Below, in pieces: positions 1 to 4,345 of a DNA stretch of 5,819 nt (its first letter is position 1; each line of letters opens with the position of its first letter). The DNA lies in NCBI GenBank assembly GCA_002329645.1, contig DCTS01000044.1, forward strand, positions 3,273-9,091. Reading direction: 5' to 3'. Below the pieces are notes generated by a model, which saw only the letters and a list, made by a program, of their open reading frames with translations, did not search any database and was not told where the DNA came from. Source of the stretch: Lachnoclostridium sp. UBA1434. Its GTDB lineage: Bacteria > Bacillota > Clostridia > Lachnospirales > Lachnospiraceae. A program made the translations under genes and the position numbers.

Positions 1-82
1 GCCGGTTTTAAACGTTCTCTGATGTTAGACAGCCTGTAGGCAGGGGATTAGCAGTAATAAGGAAAGGCGGGGTAAAAAGAAT
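1..82 (+). other. Leader of trpC; possible last codons of the upstream gene
   Basis: The first frame is open from the window edge to a TAG at 37-39 and would give a 12-residue tail. In a trp operon of this order the gene expected upstream is trpD, but these few residues show no recognisable TrpD motif, and the second frame also stops early (TGA at 20-22). The end of trpD is therefore only a guess from gene order. The rest of the segment holds the trpC ribosome binding site, a purine-rich stretch AAAGGCGGGG at about 63-72, ten bases before the ATG. I see no promoter or terminator hairpin here. Confidence 0.25.
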
Positions 83-898
83 ATGATACTGGATATGATA
101 GCCCAATCAACAAGGGTCAAGGTGGAGCAGGCAAAGGCTGTACTGCCGCTTGACAGCCTGAAGGAAAGAATAAACAATAAGCTGTCTATAAGCGGCAATA
201 GACCAGGGGGAGCGTCTGCATTTATCAGGGCATTGAAAAAGGATGAGCTTTCCTTCATATGTGAGATAAAGAAGGCATCCCCTTCGAAGGGAGTGATATC
301 GGAGGAATTCCCCTACGAAACCATCGCAGCGGAGTATGAAGCTTCAGGTGCAGATGCGATATCCGTCCTTACCGAACCGGATTATTTCATGGGCAGCAAT
401 GAATATCTGGAGAATATAAGCCGTAAGGTTAGCCTGCCCGTACTAAGAAAGGACTTTATAATAGATGAGTACCAGCTATATGAAGCCAAGGCAATCGGAG
501 CCGATGCCGTACTCTTAATCTGCGCAATCCTGACACCTGACAAGCTTTACAGATATCTTAATTTATGTGATGAGCTTGACCTGGCCCCATTGGTAGAGGT
601 ACATACGGAAAGGGAGGCTTATATGGCATTGATAGCGGGAGCAGGCATAATAGGCGTAAATAACCGCAATCTCAAGACCTTTGAAGTTGATATCGAGAAC
701 AGCTTAAGAATTGGGAAGTTATTGCCAAGAGATATATTATTTGTAGCGGAAAGCGGTATAAAACGTGCTGAGGACATTAAAAGATTAAGAGCAATCGGAA
801 CAGATGCAGTGCTTATCGGTGAGCTGCTTATGAAAAGCAGTGACAGGAAAGGGCTTTTATCAGAGCTTAAATCAGCCGCCATGCTCAGTGAAGTATAG
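83..898 (+). CDS. trpC: Indole-3-glycerol phosphate synthase (TrpC)
   Basis: This cytoplasmic enzyme closes the pyrrole ring of 1-(2-carboxyphenylamino)-1-deoxyribulose 5-phosphate to give indole-3-glycerol phosphate, releasing CO2 and water. The 271-residue product has the usual length for a stand-alone (beta/alpha)8 TrpC. Visible family motifs are the N-terminal MILDMIAQSTRVKVEQAK, CEIKKASPSKG (60-70), LRKDFIIDEYQ (121-131), LVEVHTE (170-176), GVNNRNLKTF (191-200), AESGI (222-226) and GTDAVLIGE (239-247). By alignment to characterised enzymes the catalytic and binding residues are E61, K63, K123, E172, N193, E223 and S224, and all are present. The ATG at 83 is chosen because the N-terminus matches the family exactly and a purine-rich Shine-Dalgarno precedes it. 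It is not fused to TrpF, unlike the enterobacterial enzyme. trpF follows after 65 bases, and nothing suggests decay. Confidence 0.97.
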   Translation: MILDMIAQSTRVKVEQAKAVLPLDSLKERINNKLSISGNRPGGASAFIRALKKDELSFICEIKKASPSKGVISEEFPYETIAAEYEASGADAISVLTEPDYFMGSNEYLENISRKVSLPVLRKDFIIDEYQLYEAKAIGADAVLLICAILTPDKLYRYLNLCDELDLAPLVEVHTEREAYMALIAGAGIIGVNNRNLKTFEVDIENSLRIGKLLPRDILFVAESGIKRAEDIKRLRAIGTDAVLIGELLMKSSDRKGLLSELKSAAMLSEV

Positions 899-963
899 AG
901 GGCTAGATAGTATGGAGCAAAAAGTATGGGATAGAAAGTTACAAGATAGCATGGAGGGAAGAC

Positions 964-1587
964 ATGGAAGGGGTAAAAATAAAGATATGCGGGATCAGGA
1001 CCAGGGCTGACGTTAATGCAGTCAATGCGGTACGTCCTGATTATATAGGCTTTGTATTTGCCGAAAGCGTCCGGAGGATAGGTGAGTTGGAGGCAGAGCA
1101 GCTCAGGGACGGCCTGCATTCGGACATAAGTGCGGTGGGCGTATTTGTCAATGAGGAGCCGGAGAGGATTATCCGTTTATGCAGGCGGGGGATAATAGAT
1201 ATTATCCAGCTTCATGGCAGCGAGGATGCAGGGTATATAAGCAAAATAAGAAGTGAGGTTCCTAACAGAATTATTAAGGCAAAAAGGATAAGTAACGGAC
1301 AAATTCCGCATCTAAAGGATGAACCTGACTGCGACTATCTCCTGTTTGATACTTATGTGAAGGATGCGTACGGAGGCAGCGGGAAAAGCTTTGACTGGTC
1401 CCTCATTCCCAAGACTGACAAGCCGTTCTTCCTTGCCGGAGGAATCAACAGTACAAACGTCATGCAGGCAATAGCAGCCTGCCGGCCATATTGCATAGAC
1501 GTAAGCAGCGGTGTGGAAACCGGCGGCGTTAAGGATGCAGAAAAGATAAGGGAGCTTGTGACCATGGTAAGAAGCTTGCTTATATAA
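964..1587 (+). CDS. trpF: Phosphoribosylanthranilate isomerase (TrpF)
   Basis: TrpF carries out the Amadori rearrangement of N-(5-phosphoribosyl)anthranilate to the carboxyphenylamino-deoxyribulose phosphate that TrpC uses. The product has 207 residues, the normal size for a monofunctional (beta/alpha)8 TrpF. The motif KIKICGI (5-11) holds the general base C9. YIGFVFAESVRRI (27-39) is the second strand and phosphate-binding region. IIQLHG (80-85) follows. LLFDTY (126-131) holds the general acid D129. FFLAGGI (155-161) and IDVSSGVET (178-186) form the C-terminal phosphate site. The ATG at 964 is preceded by GGAGGG at 953-958. The ATG at 951 is in another frame. The 65-base gap after trpC is purine-rich and contains two loosely similar copies of AGATAGYATGG (near 905 and 945) but no clear promoter. 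The 3' end lies inside an AT-rich inverted repeat. The gene looks intact. Confidence 0.96.
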   Translation: MEGVKIKICGIRTRADVNAVNAVRPDYIGFVFAESVRRIGELEAEQLRDGLHSDISAVGVFVNEEPERIIRLCRRGIIDIIQLHGSEDAGYISKIRSEVPNRIIKAKRISNGQIPHLKDEPDCDYLLFDTYVKDAYGGSGKSFDWSLIPKTDKPFFLAGGINSTNVMQAIAACRPYCIDVSSGVETGGVKDAEKIRELVTMVRSLLI

Positions 1588-1615
1588 GTTAAGCAATTAT
1601 ATAACTTTATATAAG
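1579..1615. repeat. AT-rich inverted repeat over the trpF stop codon
   Basis: The arms CTTATATAAGTTA (1579-1591) and TAACTTTATATAAG (1602-1615) are complementary over their whole length except for one unpaired A in the right arm. The ten-base loop is AGCAATTATA. The trpF stop codon (TAA, 1585-1587) sits within the left arm. The stem is almost all A-T pairs, and GGGGTTCAC rather than a run of T follows it. It therefore does not fit a Rho-independent terminator; a role in mRNA end protection, processing or translational isolation of trpF from trpB is speculation. The base pairing is seen directly, the function is not. Confidence 0.6.
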
Positions 1616-1660
1616 AGGGGTTCACTTACACGAAGCATAGGTGCGGAATATCATTAATGA

Positions 1661-1790
1661 AGAATGAGGCAGTACATATTGTATAAGTAAGGAATGAGGC
1701 AGTACAGAACAAATCGGTGCAGAATGAAGCAATACATAACAAATCGGTGCAGAATGAGGCAGTAAAGAATACATAAGTGCAGAATGAAAC
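1661..1790. repeat. 30-bp imperfect tandem repeat between trpF and trpB
   Basis: Units begin at 1661, 1691, 1721, 1751 and 1781 with an exact 30-base period. The best conserved part is AGAATGAGGCAGTACA at the start of each unit; the second half (AAATCGGTGC in units 2 and 3) varies more. Units 2 and 3 match at 26 of 30 positions and units 3 and 4 at 22 of 30. Unit 1 matches unit 2 mainly in its first 16 bases, and unit 5 is only a fragment of about ten bases. A further weak echo, GTGCGGAAT, lies out of phase at 1641-1649. The units are contiguous, so this is a minisatellite and not a CRISPR array. The period equals ten codons and, in the trpB frame, the units read roughly VQNEAVxNKS, but stops at 1684-1686 and 1774-1776 break that frame. 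No promoter or stable hairpin is evident within it. Confidence 0.85.
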
Positions 1791-1825
1791 AGGTTATATG
1801 AATATTTGTTATACACGTCATGATC

Positions 1826-1830
1826 AGGAG
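1826..1830 (+). promoter_or_regulatory. Ribosome binding site that sets the trpB start
   Basis: AGGAG lies nine bases before the ATG at 1840. This favours that ATG over the in-frame GTG at 1777, which would add 21 residues translated from repeat DNA that do not resemble any TrpB N-terminus. Confidence 0.75.
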
Positions 1831-1839
1831 AGTGATATT

Positions 1840-3102
1840 ATGAAACCCGGAAGATTTGGCATATACGGAGGGCAGTACATACCGGAAACCCTTATGAATG
1901 CGGTAATAAAGCTTGAAGAAGCATATAACAGACTAAGCAGGGACGATAATTTCAGGAAGGAGCTTTCAGAGCTTCTTAAGAATTATGCGGGAAGGCCTTC
2001 TATGCTTTACTTTGCTCAGAGGATGACAGATGATCTTAAGGGAGCAAGAATATACTTAAAAAGAGAGGACTTAAATCATACCGGCTCACATAAAATCAAC
2101 AATGTATTAGGCCAGGCATTGCTTGCAAAGAAAATGGGGAAAACCAGGCTTATTGCCGAAACAGGTGCAGGACAGCATGGGGTGGCAACGGCTACCGCAG
2201 CCGCCCTTCTTGGCATGAAATGTGAGATATTCATGGGCAGAGAGGATATGGAGCGGCAGGCAATGAATGTCTACAGGATGAAGCTGTTGGGCGCCGTGGT
2301 GCACCCTGTTGATACAGGAACTAAGACCCTGAAGGATGCCGTCAATGAGACCATGAGGGAATGGACCAGGAGGGTAGAGGATACTCATTATGTGCTTGGC
2401 TCGGTTATGGGGCCTCATCCGTTTCCGACAATAGTTCGTGATTTTCAAAGTATAATTGGCAGGGAGGTAAGGGAGCAGTTATTAATGAAGGAAGGCAGGC
2501 TTCCCAATGCCGTGCTGGCATGTGTAGGCGGCGGAAGCAACGCTATGGGTATATTTTATGATTTTATCAGGGACAACAGCGTAAGGCTCATAGGCTGCGA
2601 GGCAGCAGGGCTTGGAGTGGATACGGACCGGACTGCGGCTTCTATGACAACAGGTAAGCTGGGAATATTCCATGGAATGAAGTCATACTTTTGCCAGGAT
2701 GACAACGGGCAGATAGCGCCTGTATACTCCATATCCGCAGGACTTGATTACCCCGGCATCGGACCGGAGCATGCATTCCTTAAGGACAGCGGCAGGGCGG
2801 AATATGTTCCTGTTACGGATGAGGAGGCTGTAGAAGCCTTCGAATACCTCTCCCGAACGGAAGGAATCATCCCGGCAATTGAAAGCGCCCATGCAGTGGC
2901 TTATGCCATGAAGCTTGCACCATCCATGGACAAAAACAGGATAATAGTGATATGCCTGTCCGGCAGGGGAGATAAGGATGTTGCTGCAATTGCACGCTAC
3001 AGGGGAGATAATACCGGCCTGACGGAATGTCCAATCCGGAGTGATATACCGGGCGGCATTAATACAAGTATGAAGGGGGAGAAGGGGAATGAGCAGGATT
3101 GA
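1840..3102 (+). CDS. trpB: Tryptophan synthase beta chain (TrpB)
   Basis: This PLP enzyme condenses indole with L-serine to give L-tryptophan; in the alpha2beta2 complex it receives indole from TrpA through an internal tunnel. From the ATG at 1840 the product has 420 residues. Landmarks are GRFGIYGGQYIPETLM (4-19), LKREDLNHTGSHKINN (73-88) with the PLP-binding lysine K85, ETGAGQHG (107-114) with the catalytic glutamate E107, the PLP phosphate loop GGGSNA (230-235), GLDYPGIGPEH (301-311) with D303 of the COMM-domain switch, and LSGRGDKD (373-380) with S374 at the pyridine nitrogen. It is a TrpB1-type chain, as expected for a partner of TrpA. The conserved core ends near residue 388 and is followed by about 30 residues (TGLTECPIRSDIPGG onward) that I do not recognise as part of the family. 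The gene overlaps trpA by 14 bases, which suggests coupled translation. All key residues are present. Confidence 0.97.
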   Translation: MKPGRFGIYGGQYIPETLMNAVIKLEEAYNRLSRDDNFRKELSELLKNYAGRPSMLYFAQRMTDDLKGARIYLKREDLNHTGSHKINNVLGQALLAKKMGKTRLIAETGAGQHGVATATAAALLGMKCEIFMGREDMERQAMNVYRMKLLGAVVHPVDTGTKTLKDAVNETMREWTRRVEDTHYVLGSVMGPHPFPTIVRDFQSIIGREVREQLLMKEGRLPNAVLACVGGGSNAMGIFYDFIRDNSVRLIGCEAAGLGVDTDRTAASMTTGKLGIFHGMKSYFCQDDNGQIAPVYSISAGLDYPGIGPEHAFLKDSGRAEYVPVTDEEAVEAFEYLSRTEGIIPAIESAHAVAYAMKLAPSMDKNRIIVICLSGRGDKDVAAIARYRGDNTGLTECPIRSDIPGGINTSMKGEKGNEQD

Positions 3103-3859
3103 ATATTTGTTTAAAAAGGGAAAGGCCTTCATACCATTTATAACAGCAGGGGACCCGTCCCCTGAGATTACTAAGGAGCTTATCCTTATGATGGCAGAGG
3201 AGGGGGCAGGGCTTGTTGAAATAGGCATACCATTTTCAGATCCGATTGCAGAAGGGCCTGTGATACAGGCGGCGGACGAAAGGGCCTTGAACCAGGGAAT
3301 TACGGTTGACGACATATTTGATATGGTAAAATCCATACGAACACAATCAGATATACCCCTTGCCTTCATGACCTATGTAAATCCCGTTCTTGTTTACGGT
3401 CCCGACAGGTTTATGAAAAATTGCAGCGCCTCTGGCATAGATGCCGTTATAGTACCGGATCTTCCATTTGAGGAAAGACAGGAGCTAAAGCCCTTCTTGC
3501 ACTAATACGGCATCGACATGATATATATGATTGCTCCCACGTCTAAGGAAAGGATTGAAAAGATTGCAAGTGAAGCCGAAGGGTTCTTATACTGTGTATC
3601 CTCCCTTGGAGTGACCGGTGTACGCAGCATAATAAGCAATGAAGCGGAAGCTATGATAAGGCAGGTTAAGAGTATAAAGGATATTCCCTGTGCCATAGGC
3701 TTTGGCATCTCCACACCTGAGCAGGCAGGCGCAATTGCCGCTTATTCCGACGGAATAATTGTAGGCAGTGCAATTATTAGGATAATTGCAGAGCATGGCA
3801 GTCAATGCGTTCCTTTTGTAAGGGACTATGTCCGCAGCATGGTAAGTGTAATTAGTTAA
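3089..3859 (+). pseudogene. trpA: Tryptophan synthase alpha chain (TrpA), interrupted by an in-frame stop
   Basis: TrpA splits indole-3-glycerol phosphate into indole and glyceraldehyde 3-phosphate and passes indole to TrpB. The frame spans 257 codons, the normal TrpA length, but codon 139 (3503-3505) is TAA. The first 138 residues carry FIPFITAGDP (14-23), EIGIPFSDPIAEGPVIQ (44-60) with catalytic E44, and VPDLPFEE (122-129). After the stop the same frame resumes with YGIDMIYMIAPTSKERIEKI, then CVSSLGVTGVR, GFGIST and DGIIVGSAI, so strands 5 to 8 and the phosphate site are all encoded. No base is gained or lost: this is a point nonsense change or a sequencing error, not a frameshift. The second catalytic acid, usually Asp in ADGP, is Glu here (E55). 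The start is the ATG at 3089, with AAGGGGGA at 3073-3080, inside the end of trpB. Possible restarts at 3518 or 3527 have no nearby Shine-Dalgarno. A two-piece enzyme is conceivable but unproven. Confidence 0.9.
3503..3505 (+). other. Premature TAA codon inside trpA
   Basis: The codons around it read Pro-Phe-Leu-His-stop-Tyr-Gly-Ile-Asp. Family members usually have a polar residue, often Lys, before Tyr-Gly-Ile, so a one-base change from AAA, CAA or GAA would explain it. TAA also ends trpF and the trpA frame itself, so the window gives no sign that TAA is read as an amino acid. Confidence 0.85.
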
Positions 3860-3873
3860 GTACAGGAAACCCC

Positions 3874-3904
3874 TTGACATTAACGTTACGTAAAGGTTTA
3901 TCAT
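3874..3904 (+). promoter_or_regulatory. MerR-type promoter and operator
   Basis: The -35 box TTGACA (3874-3879) and the -10 box TATCAT (3899-3904) are 19 bases apart, longer than the 17 usual for sigma-A promoters and typical of MerR-controlled promoters. An imperfect inverted repeat lies between and across them: GACATTAACG (3876-3885), centre TTA, CGTAAAGGTT (3889-3898), with seven of ten positions complementary. In this family the regulator binds such a dyad and untwists the over-long spacer to activate. Its place directly before the merR gene suggests autoregulation. It starts only 15 bases after the trpA stop, and no terminator hairpin is seen between the two. Confidence 0.8.
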
Positions 3905-3926
3905 CCTATTGTAAGGAGGAGATGGC

Positions 3927-4259
3927 ATGGAATATACGGTTGCAAAGCTTTCACGGCTTGCAGGTGTCAGCACAAGGACACTCAGGTATTATGATGAAAT
4001 CGGGATTCTTAAGCCGGCAAGGATCAATTCATCTGGATACAGAATTTACGGACGAAATGAGGTTGACCGCCTGCAGCAAATAATGTTTTACAGAGAGCTG
4101 GGTGTCAGCCTGGAAGCCATTAAGGATATCTTAACTTCCGACAAATTTGATATGGCGACGGCGCTTAAGTCTCACCATGAACAGCTCCTTGCAAAAAGGG
4201 AACAGATTTATTTGTACTGTTATAGCTGTTCATGTTATAATATTAACAACCAACTATGA
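3927..4259 (+). CDS. MerR-family transcriptional regulator, truncated after the DNA-binding domain
   Basis: The first 70 residues form a complete MerR winged helix: YTVAKLSRLAGVSTRTLRYY (3-22) is the helix-turn-helix, DEIGILKPARINSSGYRIY (23-41) holds the first wing, and EVDRLQQIMFYRELGVSLEAIKDIL (45-69) completes the domain. Residues 76-94 look like the start of the dimerisation helix (HHEQLLAKREQI). Then the sequence changes to YLYCYSCSCYNINNQL and stops, unlike any MerR coiled coil. Relatives with this N-terminus (Mta and TipAL types) normally go on through a long helix to a C-terminal ligand-binding domain; that part is missing. The start has a strong AAGGAGGA (3913-3920) seven bases upstream. 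The truncated form might still bind DNA weakly or interfere with other MerR proteins, but more likely it is a decaying remnant. Its ligand and targets cannot be inferred. Confidence 0.85.
   Translation: MEYTVAKLSRLAGVSTRTLRYYDEIGILKPARINSSGYRIYGRNEVDRLQQIMFYRELGVSLEAIKDILTSDKFDMATALKSHHEQLLAKREQIYLYCYSCSCYNINNQL
4212..4241 (+). promoter_or_regulatory. Probable sigma-A promoter of the transglutaminase gene
   Basis: TTGTAC (4212-4217) and a perfect TATAAT (4236-4241) are separated by 18 bases, and TG at 4233-4234 makes an extended -10. Transcription would start near 4248 and give a leader of about 100 bases before the ATG at 4346. The leader shows no riboswitch fold that I recognise. The promoter overlaps the aberrant tail of the merR frame, which fits the view that this tail is not real coding sequence. 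Confidence 0.65.
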
Positions 4260-4345
4260 CGAACTGAATTCGCGGCATATCTATAAAGACCAGTAAAATA
4301 GTGTTACAGACTTAAACTAATTATTGAAGCCTGGGGGATATCATA

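Noticed and set aside
619..1119. Minus-strand open frame across trpC and trpF
   Set aside because: It is opposite two clearly identified genes and shows no family motif or start signal.
1661..1790. Possible CRISPR array
   Set aside because: The units are contiguous with no unique spacers between conserved repeats, they diverge along their length, and no cas gene is present.
1787..1815. Internal promoter before trpB (extended -10 TGTTATACA near 1807-1815)
   Set aside because: The -10 matches only in part and no -35 box is found at a suitable distance.
1622..1816. Minus-strand open frame with repeated LPHSAPIC-like peptide
   Set aside because: It is the complement of the 30-bp tandem repeat; the periodic peptide follows from the DNA period, and no ribosome binding site or start context supports it.
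1777..1839. Extension of TrpB to the GTG at 1777
   Set aside because: The added residues come from repeat DNA and match no TrpB N-terminus, while AGGAG sits at the right distance from ATG 1840.
2683..3369. Minus-strand open frame of 228 codons across trpB and trpA
   Set aside because: It is a shadow of conserved coding sequence on the + strand and its translation has no recognisable domain.
3518..3859. Independent gene starting at ATG 3518
   Set aside because: It is the C-terminal half of TrpA in the same frame as the first half and has no nearby Shine-Dalgarno; AGGAG at 3480-3484 is 33 bases away.
3860..3873. Terminator at the end of the trp operon
   Set aside because: No hairpin with a T run lies between the trpA stop and the merR -35 box.
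4204..4296. Continuation of MerR in the +1 frame up to the TAA at 4294
   Set aside because: The frame is open, but the peptide (hydrophobic FICTVIAVHVIIL and onward) does not resemble the MerR dimerisation helix, and the DNA has promoter character.
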